Below, in pieces: positions 1 through 7,523 of a DNA stretch of 64,000 bases. The translations under genes were made by a program, and so were the position numbers. Each line of letters starts with the position of its first letter. The first letter of the stretch is position 1. The notes beneath the pieces were generated by a model that made no database searches, was not told the origin of the DNA, and saw only the letters and a program-made list of their open reading frames with translations. The stretch comes from Amycolatopsis sp. FDAARGOS 1241 (lineage in GTDB: Bacteria > Actinomycetota > Actinomycetes > Mycobacteriales > Pseudonocardiaceae): assembly GCF_016889705.1 (NCBI RefSeq), contig NZ_CP069526.1, positions 5,208,001-5,272,000 of the forward strand. Direction: 5' to 3'.

Positions 1-232
1 TCCTGCCGGACGGCGGTTTCGCCGGCAACGGCTCCGTGACCGGGATCGTGGCCGGGAACTTCTGCGCTTTCTCGACGATTTCCTTGGCTTCGGCCAGCCC
101 CGCCCTCGCCGCCGCGGCGTCGACGGGTCCGCCACCACCGCCGGCTCCCGACTCCGCCGCCGAAGTGCAGCTGGTGACGAACAAGGCGAAAACCAGTCCT
201 GCGGCGGCACCCAGCCATCGTTTGTTCCGCAT
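1..232 (-). CDS. ABC transporter substrate-binding lipoprotein, N-terminal part
   Basis: The ATG lies at 232 and the gene runs off the left edge, so only about 77 residues are visible. The protein starts MRNKRWLGAAAGLVFALF and continues with the lipobox VTSC, a type II lipoprotein signal that would anchor it outside the membrane. A Gly/Ala-rich linker follows, then an acidic helix with the segment KEIVEKAQKFPATIP. This start resembles actinobacterial sugar-type (RbsB-like) binding proteins, so I infer that it may serve the orphan RbsA/RbsC-like transporter at 20.2-22.9 kb. The ligand domain is outside the window, so the substrate cannot be judged. Confidence 0.75.
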   Translation of the reverse strand, partial: MRNKRWLGAAAGLVFALFVTSCTSAAESGAGGGGGPVDAAAARAGLAEAKEIVEKAQKFPATIPVTEPLPAKPPSGR

Positions 233-301
233 TCAGTGCGCTCCTCGGTTCGGATGAGCCGCGGCCGGGCGGCCACGATTCGAGTCGACGCCGGGTGGTC
301 G

Positions 302-2068
302 TCACCCGGCGCGGGTCTGCTCCACGTCCCGCTCCATCTGCGCCACGAGTTCGTCGACGCCCGCGAACCGAACCATCCCGCGCAGCAGGCGGTGGAACTC
401 GAGGCCGATCCGGCGGCCGTAGAGGTCCTGGTTCCAGTCCAGGACGTGTGCTTCGACGCGCCGCTGCCGGACGTCGAACGTCGGGTTCGTCCCGACGGAG
501 ATCGCGGCCACGCCCAGCGGCACGGACTCGTCGGTCTGCCCCCACTCGTCCAGAAACACCGCCCGGCCCGCGTACACCCCATCCGCCGGCACCGCGGCGA
601 ACCGGTCGAAGGACAGGTTGGCGGTGGGGAAGCCGAGGGTGCGGCCGCGGTGGTCGCCGTGTTCGACGACGCCGTCGACGCGGTGGGGCCGCCCGAGCGC
701 GGCCCCGGCCAGTGCGACGTCGCCCGCTTCGACGCACGAACGCAGGAAGGTCGAGCTGATCACCCGCGAACCGCTCAGCGCGTCGTCGACTCCCACGAGA
801 TCGACGGTCGTCGTGGTGAACCCGAACCTGTTCGCGAGCTCGGCCAGCCCGGCCACCGAGCCGGACGCACGGTGCCCGAACCGGAAGTTCGATCCGACGA
901 CCACCTCGGCGGCGTGCAGCCGCTCGACGAGCACCTGCCGCACGAAGTCGGCGGGACCGAGCTGCGCGATGCCGGGATCGAACGGCACGACCCGGAAGTG
1001 GTCGATGCCCAGTTCGGCCGCGAGCTCGGCGCGGCGGGCGATCGTCGTGAGCACGGCGGGGTGCGCACCGGGACGAGTGAGTTCCACCGGGTGCGGGTCG
1101 AAGGTGAGCAGGACGCTGGCGAGCCCGAGCCGCCGGGCCGAGGCGACGGTCCGCGCGATGATCTCGGTGTGTCCACGGTGGACACCGTCGAACGTGCCGA
1201 TGGTGACGACACTGCGGCCCAGCTGCGGCAGGTCTGCGCGCAGCTCGGGTTTGAGCTCGGAACCGGGGCGGGCGCGACGGGGGCGAGCCGGCACGTCCCG
1301 CCAGTCGACATCGGGCACGCCGCCGCGGGCGAGGCCCCGGCTCACGAACCCGTCGTAGCGCTGCGACTCGGACTCCGCCGCCCGCCGCGCGATGGCCAGC
1401 AGCTCGGGCAGCGGCGGGCCGGACAGCTCGTGGACGAGCCGCCGGGTGGCGGCGATGGCGTCGGCGTCACCGAGCAGGACGTCGGCGACCTTCCCCTCGA
1501 CCGCGGCGTCGAGCGCCGCCCGGTCGACGACCCCGGTGACCAGGTGCATCCGGGCGGCTTCCGCCGCGCCGAACCGCCGCCCCGTGAGCAGCAGGTCCAG
1601 CCCTGCCGCCTTGCCGATGCGGCCCAGGCACGCCGCGGCGGCCGGCCCGGCGACCAGGCCGAAGCGCACCTCCGGCAAGCCGAAGACGGCGTCGGTGGTG
1701 GCGATGCTGATGTCCGCCGCGGCGGCGATGGCCAGGCCCGCACCGAACGCAGCGCCGTTGACCCGGGCCACGATAGGCACCCGGGACTCGTGGATCCGGG
1801 TGAGGATCGAGCCGAGCAGGGCGGTGGTTCGCTCGACCGTGGCCGGATCGCCGAGTTCGGCGCGGTCGGCACCCGAGGAGAACACCGTCCGGGCTCCGGT
1901 GAACACGATCAGCCGCACCGACGGGTCGTCGGCCAGCGTGGCCAACACCCGGTCGATGTCTGCCAAGAGCGCCAAGCTCAGCGCGTTGCGGGTCGGGGCG
2001 TCGTCGATCGTGTAGGTGACCACGCCCCGACCGTCCCGCGCGAGGCCGGACGATCCGTGCCCGCCCAC
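302..2068 (-). CDS. enoyl-CoA hydratase/isomerase - RibF (riboflavin kinase/FAD synthetase) fusion
   Basis: One uninterrupted frame of about 588 codons carries two unrelated enzymes. Residues 1-255 form a crotonase-fold domain, with the oxyanion segment NGAAFGAGLAIAAAADI and the following FGLPEVRFGLVAG. Residues about 260-588 are a complete RibF: the nucleotidyltransferase motif GTFDGVHRGH, the SSTFLR segment, and the flavokinase motifs GRTLGFPTANL and PADGVYAG. RibF makes FMN and FAD from riboflavin. A normal RibF has about 310 residues, so the N-terminal half is a true addition. The GTG at 2068 was chosen because a GAGG lies just upstream and the frame opens immediately after the stop of the luciferase-like gene (2074); the GTG at 2023 is an alternative. 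The neighbouring flavin-dependent enzymes suggest a dedicated flavin supply. Confidence 0.85.
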   Translation of the reverse strand: MGGHGSSGLARDGRGVVTYTIDDAPTRNALSLALLADIDRVLATLADDPSVRLIVFTGARTVFSSGADRAELGDPATVERTTALLGSILTRIHESRVPIVARVNGAAFGAGLAIAAAADISIATTDAVFGLPEVRFGLVAGPAAAACLGRIGKAAGLDLLLTGRRFGAAEAARMHLVTGVVDRAALDAAVEGKVADVLLGDADAIAATRRLVHELSGPPLPELLAIARRAAESESQRYDGFVSRGLARGGVPDVDWRDVPARPRRARPGSELKPELRADLPQLGRSVVTIGTFDGVHRGHTEIIARTVASARRLGLASVLLTFDPHPVELTRPGAHPAVLTTIARRAELAAELGIDHFRVVPFDPGIAQLGPADFVRQVLVERLHAAEVVVGSNFRFGHRASGSVAGLAELANRFGFTTTTVDLVGVDDALSGSRVISSTFLRSCVEAGDVALAGAALGRPHRVDGVVEHGDHRGRTLGFPTANLSFDRFAAVPADGVYAGRAVFLDEWGQTDESVPLGVAAISVGTNPTFDVRQRRVEAHVLDWNQDLYGRRIGLEFHRLLRGMVRFAGVDELVAQMERDVEQTRAG

Positions 2069-2073
2069 GTGCC

Positions 2074-3228
2074 TCAGACCCACGTGCCGTCGGCGGCCTT
2101 GGTGGAAAAGCGCGGGAAGATCTTCTCCGCGAAGGTGTGCAGCTGCTCTTCGTTCTCCTCCGGGTCGAGGTGGCCCTGGCCGAACTGCAGCCACATCTCG
2201 GTGAACCCGAGCTTCTCCTGAGCGTGCTCGATCTGCCGGGAGACCTCGTCCACGTCGCCGATCAGGCAGTTGGCGTAGCCCTGGCCGAACGGCAGGAAGA
2301 AGGTGTTCCAGTACCAGTCGTGCTCGGCCTTGATGTCGGCCAGGCGCGACTTGTCGTCGCCGAGCATCAGGACCCCGCCCCACGCCGCCGCGTCCTCGCG
2401 CTTGACGTCGCGTCCGGCCTCCTCGGCCGTCTTCAGGTAGCGGGCCCAGAGCGCTTCGCAGAAGTCCATCTGGTTGGCCATGACGATCGGCTTGCCGCCC
2501 TCGCGGGCCCACATGTCGATGGTCCGCATGCTGTGCGCGAACGCGCCGTACAGCGGCGGGTGCGGGTCCTGGTAGCACCGCGGCGCGATGCCGATCTCGT
2601 GGACCATGCCGTCGGCGCCCATGCCCTTGCCGAACTTCTCGTACGCCGGGTGTCCGGTCAGGCCGCTCTCCGGCGGGAACTGCCAGTACTTGCCGTCGTG
2701 GCTGAAGGTTTCACTGGTCCACGCCTTCTTCACGATCTTCACGCACTCTTCGAAGATCTCTCGGTTCATCGTGTCCACGTCGTTGCGGCTCTTGGCCAGC
2801 TCCGGCGTGGTCGCGTTGGCGCCGCGCACCGTGGCGTACGAACCGACCCAGCGGCTCTGGTAACCCCGGGTGAAACCGACCTGGAGCCGGCCCTTCAGCA
2901 TGTGGTCGAGCGTGGCGATTTCCTCGGCCGCGCGGACTGGATTGTGCGTCGTCAGCACGTAGCCGAGCGTCGAAACCTTCATCCGCTTCGAGTGCAACCC
3001 GACGAACAGGCTGAACATGCCGGGGTGGTTCGTGATCTCGAACCCCTCGATCTGCAGGTGGTGCTCGTTGTGGCCGTAGCTGGCGTAGCCCAGCTCGTCG
3101 GCGAGAGCGACGTAGCCGCGGATCTCTTCGAGGAACCGTTGGTACAGCTCCTTGTTCTGACCCGCCATGCCTTGCTCGATCTCGTGCCTCCGGCCGACCA
3201 TGCCTGGCTGGATCAGGTGGAACTTCAT
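2074..3228 (-). CDS. LLM-class flavin-dependent oxidoreductase (luciferase-like monooxygenase)
   Basis: A 384-residue protein of the bacterial luciferase TIM-barrel superfamily, starting MKFHLIQPGMVGRR. The family uses FMNH2 or F420 to oxygenate or oxidise small organic substrates. Family segments include YGHNEHHLQIEGF near residue 50, the conserved stretch HNPVRAAEEIATLDHMLKGR, and a substrate-lid region with PHPPLYGAFAHS. The ATG at 3228 has the ribosome site GGAGG eight bases upstream; a longer frame exists but lacks such a site. It is followed at 5 bases by the enoyl-CoA hydratase-RibF fusion, so the two are probably cotranscribed. Its promoter region contains the operator at 3296-3311. 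The substrate is unknown. Confidence 0.85.
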   Translation of the reverse strand: MKFHLIQPGMVGRRHEIEQGMAGQNKELYQRFLEEIRGYVALADELGYASYGHNEHHLQIEGFEITNHPGMFSLFVGLHSKRMKVSTLGYVLTTHNPVRAAEEIATLDHMLKGRLQVGFTRGYQSRWVGSYATVRGANATTPELAKSRNDVDTMNREIFEECVKIVKKAWTSETFSHDGKYWQFPPESGLTGHPAYEKFGKGMGADGMVHEIGIAPRCYQDPHPPLYGAFAHSMRTIDMWAREGGKPIVMANQMDFCEALWARYLKTAEEAGRDVKREDAAAWGGVLMLGDDKSRLADIKAEHDWYWNTFFLPFGQGYANCLIGDVDEVSRQIEHAQEKLGFTEMWLQFGQGHLDPEENEEQLHTFAEKIFPRFSTKAADGTWV

Positions 3229-3293
3229 CGACTGCCTCCGTAGCAACAAATCCCTGGTGCGACGGCAGCAGCATGACCCAGGCTTCAGCCATC

Positions 3294-3313
3294 TGTCAAC
3301 ACACATGTTGAGA
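3294..3313. promoter_or_regulatory. operator site 1 of the shared palindrome family
   Basis: The core TCAACA-CACA-TGTTGA (3296-3311) is an exact 6-bp inverted repeat with a 4-bp spacer. On the minus strand its outer half reads TTGACA, a consensus -35 box for the luciferase-like gene starting at 3228. A repressor bound here would block that promoter. Confidence 0.75.
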
Positions 3314-3339
3314 ACCGGTGTTCAGGCGCCGGGCCGGTT

Positions 3340-3381
3340 TCCACACGAACGTTGACTGTCACGGTGACGGGCGCGTACATT
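3340..3381 (+). promoter_or_regulatory. operator site 2 and leaderless promoter of the amidohydrolase gene
   Basis: The operator TCCACA-CGAA-CGTTGA spans 3340-3355. The -35 box TTGACT (3352-3357) overlaps its right half, and an 18-bp spacer leads to a -10 box TACATT (3376-3381). The predicted transcription start coincides with the GTG start codon at 3388, so the mRNA should be leaderless. Confidence 0.7.
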
Positions 3382-3387
3382 CCTGCC

Positions 3388-4203
3388 GTGTTCACCTTGC
3401 CCAGCGGTGTCGTCGACGCCTGGATCAACCCCAACATCTTCCCGCCGGACCCGGCGAAGGACGTGGGGTACCTCTTCCCCGACCTGGCGCAGCGGTTGGC
3501 GCGCGGAACCTCGCTCGACGAGCTCGTCGGCGAAATGGACGCCGCCGGCGTCGCCAAGGCGGTGCTGTGCTCGGGGTATTCCGGCGACGGCGACCGCGAG
3601 TGGAACACCGCCGCCCGGGACAGGTTCCCCGATCGGTTCGCGCTCTCGCACGTCGTCGACCCGCGCGAGGGCATGAAGTCCGTCCGCCTGGTCGAAGACC
3701 TGGCCCGCGACGGACACGTGCTCATCCGCATGCTCGGCCTGCAGACCCGGTTGTACTACAACGACGCCGCGCTCTACCCGGTTTACGCCAAGTGCGTCGA
3801 ACTGAGCCTCCCGGTCGGCCTCAACGTGGGCTTCCCCGGCCCCCAGGTGCCCAGCAAGTACCAGGACCCGCTGCCGATCGACGACGTCGCCGAGTTCTTC
3901 CCCGAACTGAGGATCGTGTTGCAGCACGGTGGCGAGCCGTGGGTCGACACGTGCGTCAAGCTGATGGTGAAGTGGCCGAACATCTCCTACATGACCTCGG
4001 CGATCGCCCCGAAGCACGTCCCCCGGCAGATCATCGACTACGCGAACACGCGCGGCGCCGACCGGGTGATGTGGGCCAGCGACTACCCGCTGCTCACCCA
4101 CGAGCGGTGCATGCGGGAGGCCCGCGCGCTGCCGTTTCGCTCCCAAGAGCACTTCGACAAGTTCCTCGCCCACAACGCGCAGCGGCTCTTCTTCGGGTCG
4201 TGA
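3388..4203 (+). CDS. amidohydrolase-2 family protein (ACMSD-like metal-dependent hydrolase or decarboxylase)
   Basis: A 271-residue TIM-barrel protein of the amidohydrolase-2 family, whose members hydrolyse or decarboxylate carboxylated rings. Family hallmarks are the strand with LQHGGEPWVD near residue 175 and WASDYPLLTH near residue 230. The N-terminal metal motif that normally reads HxH is replaced by the segment VVDAWINPNIF, so two metal ligands seem to be missing. The GTG at 3388 was chosen because a -35/-10 pair predicts transcription starting at that base; an upstream TTG at 3352 would lie inside the -35 box. It is divergent from the luciferase-like gene and shares its pair of operators. 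Confidence 0.75.
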   Translation: MFTLPSGVVDAWINPNIFPPDPAKDVGYLFPDLAQRLARGTSLDELVGEMDAAGVAKAVLCSGYSGDGDREWNTAARDRFPDRFALSHVVDPREGMKSVRLVEDLARDGHVLIRMLGLQTRLYYNDAALYPVYAKCVELSLPVGLNVGFPGPQVPSKYQDPLPIDDVAEFFPELRIVLQHGGEPWVDTCVKLMVKWPNISYMTSAIAPKHVPRQIIDYANTRGADRVMWASDYPLLTHERCMREARALPFRSQEHFDKFLAHNAQRLFFGS

Positions 4204-4275
4204 TCTTGCGCTCGGCCCGGCCGGGCGGCACCTTCGGTCCGAAGTGGTCACTGCCGCGGGTGCTACGCTGAGGCC

Positions 4276-4295
4276 TGTCAACGCACGCGTTCAAA
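4276..4295. promoter_or_regulatory. operator site 3, in front of the TetR gene
   Basis: The core TCAACG-CACG-CGTTCA (4278-4293) matches the shared palindrome with one mismatch. A -10-like TACGCT lies at 4264-4269, so the operator would cover the transcription start. This suggests that the TetR protein encoded directly downstream controls itself. Confidence 0.65.
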
Positions 4296-4304
4296 GAGGT
4301 GGAA

Positions 4305-4985
4305 ATGGCCAGCAGCGGCATCGACGCACGCCGGAAGGCCGCGTTCGAGGAGGGCAACGAGAGCTACGTCAGCCGGCGTGAGGAGATCATCCGCAGCGCC
4401 GCGCACGTGTTCCGGGAGCGCGGCTACGAATCGGCCACCCTCCGGGACGTTGCCGCCGCCCTCGGCACCGACCGCGCTTCGTTGTACTACTACGTCGGCA
4501 GCAAGGAAGAACTGCTGCAGGAGATCGTGCGCGCCGCCATCGGCCGGGACATCGCGGCCGCCGAGGCGGTCGTGCGCAGCCGGGTCACGACTCCCGAGAA
4601 GGTCCGCGGCCTGATCAGGGCGATGGTCACCTCCTACGCCGACAACTACCCCCACATGAACGTCTACATGGAGGACCTGGGCCGGATCGCCCGCCAGGAC
4701 AGCGAGTGGTCGGTCGGCATCATCGAGCACCTGCGCACGTACGAATCGCTGGTGCACACGATCCTCGCCCAAGGCCACCGCGACGGAACCCTGCGAAACG
4801 ACCTGTCCGTCGAACTTTGCGCGCTCGCCCTCTTCGGCATGGTCAACTGGATGCACCGCTGGTACCGCCCCGCGAGCAAGTGGAACACCGAAGAGATCGC
4901 GGAGACGTTCACTGAGATCTACCTGGGCGGGTACGGCGTCCACGCCGTACCCGGCCAAGGCAACCACCGCACGGTTTCTCCGTAG
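4305..4985 (+). CDS. TetR-family regulator, candidate master repressor of the catabolic island
   Basis: A 226-residue TetR protein. The N-terminal DNA-binding domain spans residues about 25-70, with REEIIRSAAHVFRERGYES and the recognition helix region LGTDRASLYYYVGSKEEL. The rest is an all-helical ligand domain with KstR-like character (an aromatic-rich segment around MVNWMHRWYRP). The ATG at 4305 follows AAAGAGGTGG; an in-frame GTG at 4299 would sit in that site. The gene carries the shared operator in its own promoter, and ten further copies lie in other promoters of the island. I infer that it is their repressor and that a CoA thioester or pathway acid is the ligand; neither is shown by the sequence. 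Confidence 0.85.
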   Translation: MASSGIDARRKAAFEEGNESYVSRREEIIRSAAHVFRERGYESATLRDVAAALGTDRASLYYYVGSKEELLQEIVRAAIGRDIAAAEAVVRSRVTTPEKVRGLIRAMVTSYADNYPHMNVYMEDLGRIARQDSEWSVGIIEHLRTYESLVHTILAQGHRDGTLRNDLSVELCALALFGMVNWMHRWYRPASKWNTEEIAETFTEIYLGGYGVHAVPGQGNHRTVSP

Positions 4986-5023
4986 GACAGCGCGAAACCA
5001 CCCCGAGAAAGCGAGGGCACCCC

Positions 5024-5785
5024 GTGCACGTGTTGGACTCGTTCCGGTTGGACGGACGCGTCGTGGTCGTCACGGGCGCGACTTCGGGCCTGGGGGTCGG
5101 GTTCGCCACGGCGATCGCCGAAGCCGGTGCGGCGGTCGTGCTGGCCGGTCGCCGTGCCGACCGGCTCGGCGAGGTCGCGGCCGAGCTGGCCGGCCAGGGC
5201 GCCGCCGTCGCCGCGAAACCCACCGACGTCGCCGACGAGGAGCAGTGCGCCGCTCTCGTCGCGTACGCGGTGGAGCGGTTCGGGCGGGTGGACGGGCTGG
5301 TCAACAACGCCGGCGTCGGCGAGGCCGTGCCCGCGAGCAGAACGACTCCCGAACATTTCCGCGGAGTCATCGACGTCAACCTCAACGGTGTTTTCTGGAT
5401 GGCCCAGGCCTGTGCGAAGGTCATGCGCCCCGGTTCGGCCATCGTGAACGTCTCGAGCGTGCTCGGTCTCATCGCCCCGCGGTTCCCCCAGGCCGCCTAC
5501 GCCGCGAGCAAGGCCGGTGTCATCGGGCTGACGCGGGACCTGGCTTCGCAGTGGTCGGCGCGCAAGGGCATCCGGGTGAACGCGTTGTGCCCGGGGTACT
5601 TCCTCACCGAGATGACCGAGTCGGGAGCGGACGCGCTGGAGACGAACGTCGTCGCCAACAGCATGCTGGCCCGCTTCGGCGAGCAAGCCGAACTCGACCC
5701 GGCCGTCGTCTACCTGCTCAGTCCCGCGTCGTCCTACACCACCGGAACCACCCTGGTCGTCGACGGCGGCATGGCCGCGCTGTGA
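5024..5785 (+). CDS. short-chain dehydrogenase/reductase (SDR)
   Basis: A 253-residue classical SDR that oxidises or reduces an alcohol/ketone with NAD(P). Visible motifs are TGATSGLGVG (cofactor loop, residues about 17-26), NNAGVG near 91, the catalytic Ser in NVSSVLG near 143, and YAASKAG (catalytic Tyr-x3-Lys) near 160. The C-terminus ends with the usual VDGG. The gene starts with GTG 38 bp after the TetR stop and is probably cotranscribed with it. Given the mycofactocin locus downstream, it could be a mycofactocin-dependent enzyme, but the sequence does not prove this. Confidence 0.9.
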   Translation: MHVLDSFRLDGRVVVVTGATSGLGVGFATAIAEAGAAVVLAGRRADRLGEVAAELAGQGAAVAAKPTDVADEEQCAALVAYAVERFGRVDGLVNNAGVGEAVPASRTTPEHFRGVIDVNLNGVFWMAQACAKVMRPGSAIVNVSSVLGLIAPRFPQAAYAASKAGVIGLTRDLASQWSARKGIRVNALCPGYFLTEMTESGADALETNVVANSMLARFGEQAELDPAVVYLLSPASSYTTGTTLVVDGGMAAL

Positions 5786-5787
5786 CG

Positions 5788-6591
5788 TCAGCGGCCGGTG
5801 TAGCGCGGCGTCCGCTTGCCCAGGTAGGAATCGATGGCCTCGCGGTAGTCATCGGTCATCGCCGTGAGCACCTGCTGCCGGTTCTCGAACTCGACGACGT
5901 CGTGCAGTGAGGCCGTTTGCAGCGCCACCGAGAGCCCGGCCTTGGTCAGCTCGGTCTGCAGCGGCGGGTTCTGCTTGATCCGGTCGGCGATCGCCAGGGC
6001 CTGGGCGGTCAGCCGATCAGCCGGCACGACGTCGGTGACGAAACCCATCGACAGTGCCTCGTCCGCGTCGAAGCGGCGGGCGGTGTACAGGAGTTCCTGC
6101 GCCCGGCCGGCGCCCACGATGCGGGGCAACAGCCACGAGACGCCGAGATCGCACGCGCTCACCCCCGCGCGCAGGAAGGCCGCGGAGAACACCGTCCCTT
6201 CAACCGCGATGCGGATGTCGCACGCCGCCGCGTACGACATGCCGCCGCCCGCGCACGGGCCGTTGATCGCCGCGATGACCGGGATCTTCAAGTCGTGCAG
6301 CCGGGTCACCGTGGTGCTGATCTCGGTCTGGCGGGCGAGCAGACCGCGGGTCACCCCCAGCTCCTCGAGCCGGGTCTCGTCGCCGTAGCCGTTGAGGTCG
6401 AAGCCGGCGCAGAAAGCGCGGCCGGCGCCGGTCAGGACCGCAACCCGGGCCTCACCGTCGTGCTCGACCCGGTCCAGCACGGCCAGGAGCTCATCGGCCA
6501 GTTCCCAGGTCAGCGCGTTGAGCGCGGCTGGGCGGTTGAAGGTGATCTGCAGGACGCCTTCGTCGATCGTCGTCAGTTCGACGGCGCTCAT
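5788..6591 (-). CDS. enoyl-CoA hydratase/isomerase
   Basis: A 267-residue crotonase-family protein of normal length. The CoA-binding and oxyanion segments are visible as CAGFDLNGYGDE near residue 61 and AAINGPCAGGGMSYAAACDI near 108. It would hydrate or isomerise an enoyl-CoA in the beta-oxidation-like pathway of this island. It is convergent with the SDR gene with only 2 bp between the stops. It is the last gene of a minus-strand group that begins with the CoA-transferase at 8761. Confidence 0.9.
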   Translation of the reverse strand: MSAVELTTIDEGVLQITFNRPAALNALTWELADELLAVLDRVEHDGEARVAVLTGAGRAFCAGFDLNGYGDETRLEELGVTRGLLARQTEISTTVTRLHDLKIPVIAAINGPCAGGGMSYAAACDIRIAVEGTVFSAAFLRAGVSACDLGVSWLLPRIVGAGRAQELLYTARRFDADEALSMGFVTDVVPADRLTAQALAIADRIKQNPPLQTELTKAGLSVALQTASLHDVVEFENRQQVLTAMTDDYREAIDSYLGKRTPRYTGR

Positions 6592-6662
6592 GGGCACACT
6601 CCTCGGCGGATTCTGGTGACGTCGTGGGTGAAGCGGTCCCGAAACGACCCGGGGATGGGCAC

Positions 6663-7523
6663 TCAGCCACGCCGAACCGCGGCGCGGGGCGCAGGTGCGC
6701 CGATGGTGGGCGCGGTGGTGCGGAACACGGTGCCGCCCTCCGGATTCGGGTGGTCCTCGTTGTCGCCGGTGAGCACGTACAGCTCGGCCAGGCCGGTACC
6801 GCCGAACGCCAGCGTGGTCGTGAGCGCGTGCGGGGAGGCGAGCTCGGCGATCTTCTCCCCCGCCGGCGACCACCCGACGACACAGCCGGCGCCGGCCATC
6901 GCGACCCACACCGAGCCGTCGGCGGCGACCGCGAGACCATCCGGGACCGCGTCGTACTCGGACGTGTCGACGAACAACTCCCGCGAAGCGGCGATGTCCG
7001 CCGCGGCGTCGGCGAGGGCGAACTGCCACACGAGGCACCGGCCGGAGTCCACCGAGTACAGCACGGTGTCGGACGGATCGGCGTGGACGCCGTTGGCGAT
7101 CCGCAGGTCTTCGGTGAGCACGGAAACGGTGCCGTCGAGGTCGATCAGGTAGAAGCGGCCGGCATCCCGGACTTCGGTCCGGGGCATGGATCCGCAGAAG
7201 ATCCGGCCGCGCGCGTCCGCGCCGAGGTCGTTGAAGAAGAACTCGTCCTCGCGCGGCTCCAGGAGCACGACCGTCGCGTCGCCCGACTTGTGCGCGACGT
7301 TGCGGCCGCTGATCACGAACCCGCCGTCGACGTGCGCGACCAGCCCGCCGATCGCTTTGCGGTGGGCGATCACCGTCTCGGGTTCGGTGCTCCCCGGTGC
7401 GAAGCGGTAGACGCCGCCGCGGGTCATGTCCGAGAACACCAGCCCGTGCTCGGGGTACCAGCGGGCGGCCTCCGTGAGCCCGTAGCCGCCCCGCAGCGCG
7501 ACGAATCGGTTCGAGCCGGTCAC
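6663..7523 (-). CDS. SMP-30/gluconolactonase-like beta-propeller lactonase
   Basis: A 286-residue six-bladed propeller of the SMP-30/LRE family, which hydrolyses lactones using one divalent metal. Metal-ligand positions are recognisable: Glu in LTEAARWYPEHG near residue 18, Asn in FFNDLGADARGR near 104, Asn in IANGVHADPSD near 153, and Asp in VPDGLAVAADGS near 204. The GTG start at 7523 overlaps the TAG stop of the preceding CoA-transferase by one base, so translation is coupled. A lactone intermediate of ring cleavage is a reasonable, unproven substrate. Confidence 0.85.
   Translation of the reverse strand: MTGSNRFVALRGGYGLTEAARWYPEHGLVFSDMTRGGVYRFAPGSTEPETVIAHRKAIGGLVAHVDGGFVISGRNVAHKSGDATVVLLEPREDEFFFNDLGADARGRIFCGSMPRTEVRDAGRFYLIDLDGTVSVLTEDLRIANGVHADPSDTVLYSVDSGRCLVWQFALADAAADIAASRELFVDTSEYDAVPDGLAVAADGSVWVAMAGAGCVVGWSPAGEKIAELASPHALTTTLAFGGTGLAELYVLTGDNEDHPNPEGGTVFRTTAPTIGAPAPRAAVRRG

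Noticed and set aside
236..2221. Long plus-strand open frame of about 660 codons
   Set aside because: It is the complement of the RibF/enoyl-CoA hydratase gene; its translation is rich in Arg, Gly and Pro with no family motif. High GC makes such shadow frames common throughout the window.
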